Shown here one piece after another: positions 17,895 to 26,671 of a stretch of 64,000 nt of DNA (position 1 is its first letter; each line of letters opens with the position of its first letter). This stretch comes from Variovorax sp. (GTDB lineage Bacteria > Pseudomonadota > Gammaproteobacteria > Burkholderiales > Burkholderiaceae_C), in assembly GCA_025352265.1 (NCBI GenBank), contig JANXTS010000016.1, positions 183,687 through 247,686 on the forward strand, written 5' to 3'. Made by a program: the position numbers and the translations under genes. Under the pieces are notes generated by a model. That model searched no databases and was not told the origin of the DNA. It was given only the letters and a program-made list of their open reading frames with translations.

Positions 17895-18106
17895 CGATAG
17901 TGAAAGACGTATGTATCGAGCAACTGCAGGTTGGCGACGTGGTGTGCACGGGTTCGACCCGACACGTTGCCGAAGAGTGGCAGACCGTCCGCTCTGTGAA
18001 GAGTCCGAGTGATTCGTCGACGACGGTTGGCGTTGGCTTTGGGGGACTGACGATAGAAAGGCAGTCGGGCACCAAGATGCGAGTGCAGATCGGCGAGGAC
18101 CGTTAA
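17891..18106 (+). CDS. Small hypothetical protein
   Basis: 71-codon frame with a TTG start at 17891, preceded by AAGGA at 17880-17884 at a good distance. The protein (VCIEQLQVGDVVCTGS...) has a short beta-rich look and no signal peptide. Family not recognised. It ends 54 bases before the convergent sensor kinase gene. Confidence 0.35.
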   Translation: MTIVKDVCIEQLQVGDVVCTGSTRHVAEEWQTVRSVKSPSDSSTTVGVGFGGLTIERQSGTKMRVQIGEDR

Positions 18107-18159
18107 CTTGTCGCCGGTCCATTCGTGCAGACCGATCGATGCACGGCGACCTTTGATCG

Positions 18160-19296
18160 CTAACGAAGCGAGTGACGAGGCAGGCTGATCGTGAAGATGC
18201 AGCCTGAGCCCGGGACGTCCCGAACCGTCAACATTCCATGATCAGCTTCGATGCTCTGGCGGGCGATGGACAGCCCGAGTCCCAAACCGCCGCGGCTGTC
18301 TTCGTTGGGCTTGAACGGGACGAACATTCCGGCGGCCGCGCCGGGCGGCAATCCTCCGCAATGGTCCTCGACATCGATCAGCACTTGCTCCCCGACTGCG
18401 TAGGCCGTCAGCGTCACTGCCGAGTTTTCGTGCGTGAACTTGAACGCGTTTTGCAGCAGGTTGCCCAGCGCCGCATGCAATAGCTCTCGGTTCGCGACGA
18501 CGGTCAGCACCGGGTCGACGGAAGCCACTTCAAAGACCGAAGATTTCAGGTTGACATCGAGTCGGGCCGCCAGCCCGACTTCGGCAATGAATGATGCAAC
18601 CGAGAACGTTTGGCGCTGGTCCGACCCTTCGCCCCTGACTTCGGAAGTGGCCCGGCTGATCAGCAGGCCAAGTGTGGAAAGGCTGCGCTTCAGGACTGCG
18701 CCAGTTGCGCCACCGATGGCCAGATTGCCTAACTCGAGCGCCCGCATGGCGAGGGTGGCGGTGCCGAGCGAATTGCGCAATTCATGCACCAGAAAGCCTA
18801 GCCGTTGCTTTTCGGCTGCGCAATGGTGCGCCGATATTTGCGCATCGCGCTGAACGCTGAACTCGGTCACGGCGTCGGCGATGGCGTTGTCCAGACAGCG
18901 ATTCAAAGTGCGAAACTCGACCACGGCGAAAGGTGCATCTTGCTCGAATGCCAAGTCCGTGATCGCCTGGCACAGGTCGCCGTAATCGTGAACGACCTGG
19001 TCCACCGTGTAACCAAGTTCGAGAAGATCTCTGCCGTGCGCCGTGGCACTCATGCCGATCTCCGACAACTCCAGCGAGTCGCCGCCCGAGGGGCCCGAGA
19101 TGGCGATGCTTAAGGCGAGTTCGTCTTCTTCCTCCGCAGCAAGCGTTCGGATAAGTTGGTCAAGAAACATCGGCACACCGTGGGCCAGTTGCCTGTCGGT
19201 GGCAGCCCGCAGGGGGCGTTGCGCCACCTTGGCCTTGCACCTTGCGACCAGTTCGTCGCGGTTACTCGAAAGAAAGCGGTGCAAGAAGACCTCCAT
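18160..19296 (-). CDS. Cytoplasmic sensor histidine kinase with RsbRD-like input domain
   Basis: 378-residue kinase without membrane segments. Residues 1 to about 155 are all-helical (FLSSNRDELVARCKAKV, HGRDLLELGYTVDQVVHDYGDLCQAI) and resemble the RsbRD N-terminal sensor. The kinase core shows the phospho-acceptor in VHELRNSLG, an N box NLLQNAFKFT, and G boxes DHCGGLP and GLGLGLSIA. The ATG at 19294-19296 is preferred; an upstream codon at 19398 adds 34 residues without similarity. No response-regulator gene is adjacent, so it is an orphan kinase. Signal unknown. Confidence 0.8.
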   Translation of the reverse strand: MEVFLHRFLSSNRDELVARCKAKVAQRPLRAATDRQLAHGVPMFLDQLIRTLAAEEEDELALSIAISGPSGGDSLELSEIGMSATAHGRDLLELGYTVDQVVHDYGDLCQAITDLAFEQDAPFAVVEFRTLNRCLDNAIADAVTEFSVQRDAQISAHHCAAEKQRLGFLVHELRNSLGTATLAMRALELGNLAIGGATGAVLKRSLSTLGLLISRATSEVRGEGSDQRQTFSVASFIAEVGLAARLDVNLKSSVFEVASVDPVLTVVANRELLHAALGNLLQNAFKFTHENSAVTLTAYAVGEQVLIDVEDHCGGLPPGAAAGMFVPFKPNEDSRGGLGLGLSIARQSIEADHGMLTVRDVPGSGCIFTISLPRHSLR

Positions 19297-19413
19297 GGCA
19301 GAGGGCACAAAAAGGTTGGGGAAGCCAACGAATCGTGCTTTGGGGGCACCGAGGCCACTATAGTGGCTGTGGTTCGCGATCAGTGTGCGGTGCCGCACCT
19401 AAGGTCGATTTCT

Positions 19414-20640
19414 TCAACCCCGCGGCCCGTTTCCCGCGATCTTCCCGCGCCACAGCTTCCGATAAACCGTTGCCCGGCTGATTCCGAGCGTGCGTGCCGC
19501 CTCGGCGACGTTACCGCGTGCATCGACCACTGCTTTGCGGATGAGTGCAGTCTCGACGTCGCGCAGACGCGGCCGATGGGCTCCCGCACCAACCGCGTCC
19601 GCGCTGGCGTCTATCGCCATCAAGCTGTCGGCGCACTCCTGGCCACGACGCAGTGGCCGCACTCGCATACGAAGGCCCGACCAGAGTGGCACCTCTACCG
19701 CATCGCCGCGGCGCGAGGCATCGAACAGCATGTCCAGCGGCAGCGCGAAGAGGTCATTGCAGTGCAGTGTCGCAACCTGTCGCAGCAGCGGCTGATGCAG
19801 CATCTGCCGTGCTGCGGCGTTGGCGCCGGTAACTCGGCCTTCGGCATCTATGCACAACAAGCCTTCGCTCGATTCGTTTTCCGTCGATCCGGGCCATGCC
19901 AGGTGCAGCAGCAGTTCGCAAGGGTGATGCCTTACCAGCGCGTTCTCTATCCCGCGCGCCGACTGAGACGCCAAATGACGCAGCTCGGGCCGCTCGGCCA
20001 CCTGTACGCCGGTGAGGTCGAGCATGCCGATGCAGTCGCCCTCCGGCCCGAACAGCGGTGCGCCGGCGCAGCTGTAGACGTTGGTGGCGTCGAAGAAATG
20101 TTCGCCGCGATGCAGCCATACCGATTCGTGCTCGGCCAGTGCCGCGCCGATGGCGGTGGTGCCGACCGCGCGCTCCGACAGGTCGATGCCGATGCGCGCG
20201 ATGTCGCGTGCGTGCCGGGCGGCCGCATCGGTGCCGGCGGGCAGGGCACCCACGTCGACCACGATGCCGTCGACGTCGGTCAGGATCGCGAAATAGCGCG
20301 TGTCGACGATGGCACGTGAAAGGCGTTCGATGACGGGCCGAGCCGCCGCTATCAGCGCGTGATGTTGCTCGGCGACGCGCTTTGCGGCGACTTGCGAAAC
20401 AGCATCGAAAGTAACGAGGTGTTGCGGCCGTTGGCCGGCGTCGATGCAACGCTGCCATGACCGCGTGATCCACGGCTCGATGCGCGCAGCACCGGCCGGC
20501 AGGGCACGCGAAAGCGCTTCGCCGTCGATCCAGTGTCGGCGCGCCTCGGCGATAACGATGGAACGCGAGCCATCGGCTGGGAGGGCGCGCGCGGAGTCGA
20601 CAGCACTGGCGGGGGTGATGGAGGCAGGCATCTGTTTCAT
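19414..20640 (-). CDS. GAF/Fis transcriptional regulator, AcoR-like without AAA+ domain
   Basis: 408-residue regulator divergent from the coxSLM operon. The N-terminal region (ITRSWQRCIDAGQRP) and GAF domain (LTDVDGIVVDVG, GTTAIGAALAEHESVWLHRGEHF) match AcoR-type activators. A PAS-like segment follows (GLLCIDAEGRVTGANAAARQML). It then goes directly to a Fis-type HTH (ALIRKAVVDARGNVAEAARTLGISRATVYRKL). The sigma-54 AAA+ ATPase normally between them is missing, so it cannot remodel sigma-54 and probably acts as a simple DNA-binding sensor. Start ATG 20638-20640. Confidence 0.85.
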   Translation of the reverse strand: MKQMPASITPASAVDSARALPADGSRSIVIAEARRHWIDGEALSRALPAGAARIEPWITRSWQRCIDAGQRPQHLVTFDAVSQVAAKRVAEQHHALIAAARPVIERLSRAIVDTRYFAILTDVDGIVVDVGALPAGTDAAARHARDIARIGIDLSERAVGTTAIGAALAEHESVWLHRGEHFFDATNVYSCAGAPLFGPEGDCIGMLDLTGVQVAERPELRHLASQSARGIENALVRHHPCELLLHLAWPGSTENESSEGLLCIDAEGRVTGANAAARQMLHQPLLRQVATLHCNDLFALPLDMLFDASRRGDAVEVPLWSGLRMRVRPLRRGQECADSLMAIDASADAVGAGAHRPRLRDVETALIRKAVVDARGNVAEAARTLGISRATVYRKLWRGKIAGNGPRG

Positions 20641-20678
20641 TTTGAGAATTTCGCGGCTGCGACGCAAGCGGCTAGGGT

Positions 20679-20692
20679 TTTGCCTAGGCAAA
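20679..20692. promoter_or_regulatory. Perfect 14-bp palindrome between regulator and coxS
   Basis: TTTGCCTAGGCAAA is fully self-complementary. It lies 38 bases before the regulator start and 68 before the coxS start, in a 120-base divergent region. Best explained as an operator of the neighbouring GAF/Fis regulator, controlling both directions. Which protein binds is inference. Confidence 0.55.
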
Positions 20693-20760
20693 GGGTAGGG
20701 TCTCGCGGCCAAGATGCCACCGCCGGATCAGCCATCACCTTCCTCACGGAGACAGCCAAC

Positions 20761-21255
20761 ATGCAGGTTCCCTTCACCGTCAACGGCCGCGCAGTCACAG
20801 TCGACGCGCCCCCAAATACGTTCCTCGTGTTCGCGATTCGCGAGCATCTTCACCTCACCGGCACCCATGTCGGATGCGACACCGCGCAGTGCGGCGCCTG
20901 TACCGTTCTGGTCAACGGCCGAGCGGTCAAGTCTTGCAACGTGCTGGTGGCTCAGGTGGCAGGCGCCGACATCACGACCATCGAAGGCATCGCCGAAGCC
21001 GACGGCACCATGCACCCGATGCAGGCGGCTTTCAAGGAGTGCCACGGCCTGCAGTGCGGCTTTTGTACGCCCGGCATGGTCATGAGCGCCATCGATCTGT
21101 GCACTTACCACCCCAAATCGAGCGAGACCGAAATCCGCTCGCTTCTCGACGGCAACATGTGCCGCTGCACTGGCTACCAGAACATCGTGAGGGCCGTGCA
21201 AATGGGCGGTGAGGCGATGCTCGCAGGTCCGGTCAAGACAGCCGTAGCGGCATAA
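20761..21255 (+). CDS. coxS: Molybdenum hydroxylase small subunit, 2x[2Fe-2S]
   Basis: 164-residue iron-sulfur subunit of a xanthine-oxidase family enzyme. The plant-type cluster ligands are C39, C44, C47 and C59; the helical-domain cluster ligands are C99, C102, C134 and C136 ([15 protein letters not shown]). Start ATG 20761 follows GGAG-like sequence. It passes electrons between the molybdenum and FAD subunits. First gene of an operon with large, medium and maturation genes. Equivalent to XdhA/CutC small subunits; the cox symbol is by homology, not function. Confidence 0.93.
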   Translation: MQVPFTVNGRAVTVDAPPNTFLVFAIREHLHLTGTHVGCDTAQCGACTVLVNGRAVKSCNVLVAQVAGADITTIEGIAEADGTMHPMQAAFKECHGLQCGFCTPGMVMSAIDLCTYHPKSSETEIRSLLDGNMCRCTGYQNIVRAVQMGGEAMLAGPVKTAVAA

Positions 21256-21265
21256 GGAGAACACC

Positions 21266-23662
21266 ATGGGCGCACCCGACTTTGCCAACCTGCCGCATAT
21301 CGGCGAATCGATTCGCCGGAAAGAGGACTACCGTTTTCTGACCGGTGCCGGCAACTACACCGACGACATCAACCTGGCGAACCAGACGCACTGCATCTTC
21401 GTGCGGTCGCCGCACGCGCACGCGACCATCAGGTCGATCGACATCGCCGAGGCCATGAAGATGCCCGGCGTGGTGGGCATCTTCAGCGGCAAGGACATCG
21501 AGGGGAAAATGGGCGGGCTGCCATGCGGCTGGCTCATCAACAACCCGGACGGCACTCCCATGAAGGAGCCGATGCACCCGATCCTCGCGATCAAGAAGGT
21601 GCGCTACGTCGGTGATCACGTCGCCATGGTGGTGGCGGAAACGGTCGAGCAAGCGAAGAATGCGGCCGAGGCCGTAGTGGTCGACTACGACGTGCATAAG
21701 GCGCTCGTGAGCGTTGCCGATGCAGCGAAGAAGGCAAGCGGTGTGACCATCCATGATGAGGCACCCGACAACCAGTGCTACAAGTGGACCATCGGGGACA
21801 AGGCGGCAGTGGATGCGGCGTTCGTCAACGCAGCGCATGTCACCAAGCTCGATCTGGTCAACAACCGGCTCATCCCGAATCCGATGGAAGCGCGCGTGGC
21901 CATTGGCAGCTACAGCCGGGCCACCGAAGATTACGTGCTCTACGTGTCCAACCAAAACCCGCACGTCGAGCGGCTCTTGATGACGGCCTTCGTGCTCGGC
22001 TTGCCCGAACACAAGGTTCGCGTCATCGCACCCGACGTCGGCGGCGGCTTCGGCTCAAAGATCTATCTGTACGCTGAAGACGTGTGCCTGACCTGGGCGG
22101 CCAAGCAACTCAACCGCAGCATCAAGTGGACGGGGGACCGGTCGGAATGCTTCTTGTCGGACGCGCATGGCCGTGACCACGTGAGTCATGCCGAAATGGC
22201 GATGGACAAGGACGGCAAGTTCCTGGCGATGCGGGTGCACACCGACTGCAACCTCGGCGCCTATCTGTCGACCTTCTCGACCGCCGTGCCGACCATCCTG
22301 TACGCGACCCTGCTGGCAGGGCAATACAGCACTCCGCAGGTCTATGTCGAAGTCGATTCGTGGTTCACCAACACCGCGCCGGTCGATGCCTACAGAGGTG
22401 CGGGTCGACCCGAGGCGACATACCTTGTCGAGCGTCTGGTGACGCGCTGCGCATGGGAAATGAAGCAGAGCCAAAGCGATATCCGGGCGCGCAACTTCAT
22501 CACCACCTTCCCGTACCAGACGCCGGTCGCGCTGCAGTACGACACGGGCGACTTCCATACCTTGCTGAACAAGGCCAACGAGCTGGCCGACGTTGCGGGT
22601 TTCGCTGCCCGGCGTACCGCCAGCGAAGCGCAGGGCAAGCTGCGCGGCATGGGTTACTCCAGCTACATCGAGGCCTGCGGCATCGCACCGTCGAACATCG
22701 CCGGCGCCCTCGGCGCGCGTGCAGGCCTGTTCGAATGCGGCGAGATCCGCGTGCACCCGACCGGCAGCGTCACGGTGTTCACCGGTTCGCACAGCCACGG
22801 GCAAGGTCACGAAACGACCTTTGCGCAGGTCGTGGCGGCACGCCTGGGTATCCCGGTCGAGAATGTGGACGTGGTGCACGGCGACACCGGCCGCGTGCCC
22901 TTCGGCATGGGCACCTACGGCTCGCGTTCGATCTCGGTCGGCGGCGCGGCCATCATGAAGGCGCTCGACAAGATCGAGACCAAGGCCAAGAAGATCGCCG
23001 CGCATTTGATGGAGGCGAGTGACGCCGACATCGAGTTCGCCAACGGCGAATTCACGGTCAAGGGCACCGACAAGAAGATCCCCTTCGGCCAGGTGGCGCT
23101 CACGGCCTATGTGCCGCACAACTACCCGCTAGACAAGCTGGAGCCGGGGCTGGACGAAACAGCGTTTTACGACCCGACCAATTTCACTTTCCCGGCTGGC
23201 ACCTATATCTGTGAGGTTGAAATCGACAAGGGAACGGGTGAGGTCAAGGTCGATCGCTTTACCGCTGTAGACGACTTCGGCACCATCATCAACCCGATGA
23301 TCGTCGAGGGACAAGTGCATGGCGGACTGGTGCAGGGCATCGGCCAGGCGCTGATGGAAAACTGTGTCTATGACAACGAGACCGGCCAACTGCTCACCGG
23401 CAGTTTCATGGACTACGCGATGCCACGGGCTGAAGACTTTCCACAGTTCGTGCTGGCCACTCACTCGACGCCGTGTACCCACAACCCCCTTGGCACCAAG
23501 GGCTGCGGCGAGGCCGGGGCTATCGGTTCGCCGCCAGCCGTGATCAACGCTGTGCTGGATGCGCTGGCGCCGCTTGGCGTTGTCGACTTCGACATGCCCG
23601 CATCACCGCATCGCGTGTGGGAAGCCATGCAAAAAGCCAGCCAGGGCCGCCCGGTCGTCTGA
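21266..23662 (+). CDS. Molybdenum hydroxylase large subunit, CoxL form II type
   Basis: 798-residue molybdopterin-cytosine-dinucleotide subunit of the xanthine oxidase/CO dehydrogenase family. MCD/Mo contacts appear in DVGGGFGSK (257-265) and in the late GCGEAGAIG loop, whose Glu is the catalytic base. The active-site loop at 375-381 is AYRGAGR. True aerobic CO dehydrogenases (form I) carry AYRCSFR with the Cu-binding Cys, which is absent here. It is therefore a form II protein, an aldehyde or N-heterocycle hydroxylase of unknown substrate. Ten bases follow coxS; a GGAG lies before the ATG. Confidence 0.9.
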   Translation: MGAPDFANLPHIGESIRRKEDYRFLTGAGNYTDDINLANQTHCIFVRSPHAHATIRSIDIAEAMKMPGVVGIFSGKDIEGKMGGLPCGWLINNPDGTPMKEPMHPILAIKKVRYVGDHVAMVVAETVEQAKNAAEAVVVDYDVHKALVSVADAAKKASGVTIHDEAPDNQCYKWTIGDKAAVDAAFVNAAHVTKLDLVNNRLIPNPMEARVAIGSYSRATEDYVLYVSNQNPHVERLLMTAFVLGLPEHKVRVIAPDVGGGFGSKIYLYAEDVCLTWAAKQLNRSIKWTGDRSECFLSDAHGRDHVSHAEMAMDKDGKFLAMRVHTDCNLGAYLSTFSTAVPTILYATLLAGQYSTPQVYVEVDSWFTNTAPVDAYRGAGRPEATYLVERLVTRCAWEMKQSQSDIRARNFITTFPYQTPVALQYDTGDFHTLLNKANELADVAGFAARRTASEAQGKLRGMGYSSYIEACGIAPSNIAGALGARAGLFECGEIRVHPTGSVTVFTGSHSHGQGHETTFAQVVAARLGIPVENVDVVHGDTGRVPFGMGTYGSRSISVGGAAIMKALDKIETKAKKIAAHLMEASDADIEFANGEFTVKGTDKKIPFGQVALTAYVPHNYPLDKLEPGLDETAFYDPTNFTFPAGTYICEVEIDKGTGEVKVDRFTAVDDFGTIINPMIVEGQVHGGLVQGIGQALMENCVYDNETGQLLTGSFMDYAMPRAEDFPQFVLATHSTPCTHNPLGTKGCGEAGAIGSPPAVINAVLDALAPLGVVDFDMPASPHRVWEAMQKASQGRPVV

Positions 23663-23690
23663 CCGCTGTCGTTATTCAAGGAAGAACACC

Positions 23691-24482
23691 ATGTATCCAT
23701 TCACCCTAGAAAAGCCGACCACCGTGGCCGATGCCGCAAGGCTCTCCAGCGCCGGCGCCAAGCCCTTGGCCGGCGGACAAACGCTGCTGGCGTCCATGAA
23801 GCTGCGGCTCTCGGCGCCCGAACAACTCGCCGACCTGAGCGGCATCAAGGAGCTGACCGGCATCAAAAAGGACGGCGCCACGCTCACCATCGGCGCGATG
23901 TCGCGGCACCTCGACGTCGCCAATAACGCCGACGTGAAGGCGGCCTATCCAGCGCTTGCCGACCTGGCGTCGCGCATCGGCGACCGGCAGGTGCGTGCCA
24001 TGGGCACCATCGGCGGGTCGGTTGCCAACAACGATCCGGCGGCGTGCTATCCCAGCGTCGTGCTCGGCTCGGGCGCAACGGTCGTGACCGACAAGCGCGA
24101 GATCGCGGCGGACGATTTCTTCCTCGGCATGTTCACCACCGCGCTGGAAGAAGGCGAATTGATCACCGCCTTCCGCTTTCCGGTGCCCAAGCGCGCCTGC
24201 TATGAAAAGCTGCGGCAAAAGGCCTCGCACTTTCCGCTGGTCGGCGTCTTCGTCGCGCAGTACGACAGCGGTGTGCGGGTGGCGATCACCGGCGCTGCCA
24301 ATGGCGTGTTCCGGCACAAAGGCTTGGAAGACGCGTTGAACAAAAGCTTTACAGCCGAAGCTGCAGCCGGCGTGAAGATCGACTCGACCGATCTCAACAG
24401 CGACCTGCACGCCACCGCGCCGTACCGTGCCAACCTGATCAGCGTGCTGACGCAGCGGGCCGTGACCAAAGCGCTCGGTTAA
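23691..24482 (+). CDS. coxM: Molybdenum hydroxylase medium subunit, FAD-binding
   Basis: 263-residue FAD subunit. FAD-binding loops are AGGQTLLASMKLRL near residue 28 and TIGGSVANNDPAA near residue 105. C-terminal CO-dehydrogenase-flavoprotein domain follows. Start ATG 23691 with AAGGAAG upstream. Gene order S-L-M differs from the M-S-L order of CO dehydrogenase operons, which also argues against a CO substrate. Symbol by homology. Confidence 0.9.
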   Translation: MYPFTLEKPTTVADAARLSSAGAKPLAGGQTLLASMKLRLSAPEQLADLSGIKELTGIKKDGATLTIGAMSRHLDVANNADVKAAYPALADLASRIGDRQVRAMGTIGGSVANNDPAACYPSVVLGSGATVVTDKREIAADDFFLGMFTTALEEGELITAFRFPVPKRACYEKLRQKASHFPLVGVFVAQYDSGVRVAITGAANGVFRHKGLEDALNKSFTAEAAAGVKIDSTDLNSDLHATAPYRANLISVLTQRAVTKALG

Positions 24483-24492
24483 GCGCTTCGGG

Positions 24493-25395
24493 ATGACGTT
24501 TCCCACCATCGACGCGGTCGTCGAAGGCCTGCGTCTCGCGGGTTACTACGCCGACCGCCGGCTGGCGACGGCAGTGTTCCTCGCGCTCAAATTGCAACGG
24601 CCGTTGTTGCTTGAAGGCGAGCCTGGCGTCGGCAAGACCGAACTCGCCAAGGCGCTGTCCAAGGCGTTGCAGCGCGAGTTGCTGCGCCTGCAGTGCTATG
24701 ACGGGCTCGAGCAGCGCGAGGCGCTTTACGAATGGAACTACGCCGCGCAGCTGCTGCACATGCGCGCGGCTGAGGCGAGCGGTGCAGCGCGCGACGTGGA
24801 GGCCGAGGTGTACCAGCCTCACTACCTGATCCGCCGTCCGCTGCTTCAGGCACTGCAGACCCCCGCGCCCGGCGCAGTACTGCTCATCGACGAAGTCGAC
24901 CGCGCCGACGAACCGTTCGAAGCCTTCCTGCTCGAGTACCTCGGCGAATACCAAGTCAGCATTCCGGAGCTGGGCACCATCCGCGCCGTAGTGCCGCCCA
25001 TCACGCTGCTCACGAGCAATCGAACGCGTGAACTCAACGATGCGGTCAAGCGTCGCTGCCTTTATCACTGGCTCGACTACCCTGACCGCGACCGTGAACT
25101 GGCGATCGTGCGCAGTCAGGTCCCCGAGGCCGGCCAAGCGTTGTCGGCGCAGGTGGCGGCTTTCATGGGAAAGCTTCGCAGCGCGCCGTTCGTCAATGCT
25201 TTCCAGCGGGCGCCCGGCATCGCCGAAAGCGTGGAGTGGGCGCGGGCGCTGATTGCGCTCGACACGATCGAACTCGACCCTGAAGTGGTGATCGACACCG
25301 CAGGCATTCTGTTCAAGCAGCGCGATGACGTGGCTGCCCTCACGCACACCCTGGCAACCGAACTGCTGCTGCCCGAAAAAGAGCTCACGCCATGA
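24493..25395 (+). CDS. coxD: MoxR-family AAA+ ATPase, CoxD-like
   Basis: 300-residue AAA+ chaperone-type ATPase with Walker A GEPGVGKTE, Walker B LLIDEVDRAD and sensor LLTSNRTREL. In CO dehydrogenase biogenesis CoxD helps mature the molybdenum active site; the same partner is kept here although the enzyme lacks the Cu-binding Cys. Starts 10 bases after coxM and overlaps the VWA gene by 4 bases (ATGA). Confidence 0.88.
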   Translation: MTFPTIDAVVEGLRLAGYYADRRLATAVFLALKLQRPLLLEGEPGVGKTELAKALSKALQRELLRLQCYDGLEQREALYEWNYAAQLLHMRAAEASGAARDVEAEVYQPHYLIRRPLLQALQTPAPGAVLLIDEVDRADEPFEAFLLEYLGEYQVSIPELGTIRAVVPPITLLTSNRTRELNDAVKRRCLYHWLDYPDRDRELAIVRSQVPEAGQALSAQVAAFMGKLRSAPFVNAFQRAPGIAESVEWARALIALDTIELDPEVVIDTAGILFKQRDDVAALTHTLATELLLPEKELTP

Positions 25396-26639
25396 CTCCG
25401 GGCGGTCGTGCGGGTACGCCAACCGCAGAGAGCACGAGACGCCGGATTCCGCAACTCGGCGATGCGCGCAGCGGCAAGCTCGCCGGCAACATCGTCGCTT
25501 TCGGTCGTGCACTGCGTCGTGCCGGGGTGCGAACCGACGCCATGCGCATCGGCCTGGCGACCGAGGCGGTCGGTATGGTCGGCGTCGACGAGCGTGCCGA
25601 TGTTTGCGCCGCCATGGAAGCCGTCATGGTCAGCCGCGAGCAAGACCGCATGGTGTTCCGCGAACTGTTCGATGCGTGGTTTCGCGACCCCGAACTGGCC
25701 AACAAGCTTCTGGCACAGATGCTGCCGAGCGCCGAAGGCAAAGCTGAACCTTCAAAGCGCCGGCCGCGTGTGCGCGAGGCGCTGACCGCGCCGCGCGAAC
25801 CCACCAAGGCCGCTCAGACTGAACGCGAAGTCGACTTCGACGCGGCCATGACGGCCAGCGACCGCGACCTGCTCAAGCACGCTGACTTCAATGCGCTCGG
25901 CGCTTCCGAATATCGCCTGGTCGAGCGACTCGCGCGCGACATTTCTCTGCCTGTGCCCACCGTACTTTCGCGGCGGCTGCGGGTGGCGGGCGGAGCGCGG
26001 CAGCATGCACGCATGCACTGGCCCGGTGTGCTGCAAGAGGCCGCGCGCACGGGTGGAGAGATGTTGCGGCTGCCGCGCATGGCACGCCGCGAACAGCTGC
26101 TGCCGTTGCTCGTGCTGGTCGACGTGTCGGGCTCGATGGAGCGTTATGCGCGTCTGCTGCTGGCTTTCCTGCATGCTGCGACCCGACGTGCCGGTCGGCG
26201 CGACGTGTTCGCTTTCGGAACGCACCTGACCGACCTGACACCAGCCTTTGGACTGGCCGACACCGACGAAATGCTGGGCGCTGCGAGCACTGCGATCGAC
26301 GACTTCGCGGGCGGCACTCGGCTGGGCGATTCGCTCGTCACCTTGCGCCGCTTGCATGCGCGCCGACTCACGGGCCGCCGTACGCTGGTTCTGGTCATCA
26401 GCGACGGTCTCGACACCGGCGAAACCGATGTGCTCGAAAACGAATTGCTCTGGCTCAAGCGACACTCACGGCGCCTCCTGTGGCTCAATCCACTGTTGCG
26501 CTTCGAGGGCTACGCCCCGCTGGCGCGCGGGGCGACGGTGCTGCACCGCCACGCGGATGCGATGCTGGCGGTCCACAATCTCGGCGCGCTCGAGGAACTG
26601 GCCGGCAGCCTCGCCACACTCATGCGTTCGGGCCGATAG
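25392..26639 (+). CDS. coxE: VWA-domain protein, CoxE-like
   Basis: 415-residue cytosolic protein. The von Willebrand A fold is in the C-terminal half with MIDAS motif DVSGSME and later SDGLDTGE. The N-terminal half is helical (CoxE-type). Such proteins pair with MoxR ATPases in metal-cofactor insertion. The start overlaps the ATPase stop, which points to a stable two-protein unit. Confidence 0.88.
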   Translation: MTPGGRAGTPTAESTRRRIPQLGDARSGKLAGNIVAFGRALRRAGVRTDAMRIGLATEAVGMVGVDERADVCAAMEAVMVSREQDRMVFRELFDAWFRDPELANKLLAQMLPSAEGKAEPSKRRPRVREALTAPREPTKAAQTEREVDFDAAMTASDRDLLKHADFNALGASEYRLVERLARDISLPVPTVLSRRLRVAGGARQHARMHWPGVLQEAARTGGEMLRLPRMARREQLLPLLVLVDVSGSMERYARLLLAFLHAATRRAGRRDVFAFGTHLTDLTPAFGLADTDEMLGAASTAIDDFAGGTRLGDSLVTLRRLHARRLTGRRTLVLVISDGLDTGETDVLENELLWLKRHSRRLLWLNPLLRFEGYAPLARGATVLHRHADAMLAVHNLGALEELAGSLATLMRSGR

Positions 26640-26671
26640 CGTCCGATTGCGAACAACAAAAGGGAATCACT

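Noticed and set aside
20641..20760. Sigma-54 promoter before coxS
   Set aside because: No convincing GG-N10-GC element, and the neighbouring regulator lacks the AAA+ domain needed.
22055..23119. Long frame opposite the molybdenum hydroxylase large subunit
   Set aside because: Shadow of the coding strand, biased composition, no start signal.
20761..24482. Aerobic CO dehydrogenase
   Set aside because: The Cu-binding Cys loop AYRCSFR is replaced by AYRGAGR and the gene order is S-L-M, not M-S-L.
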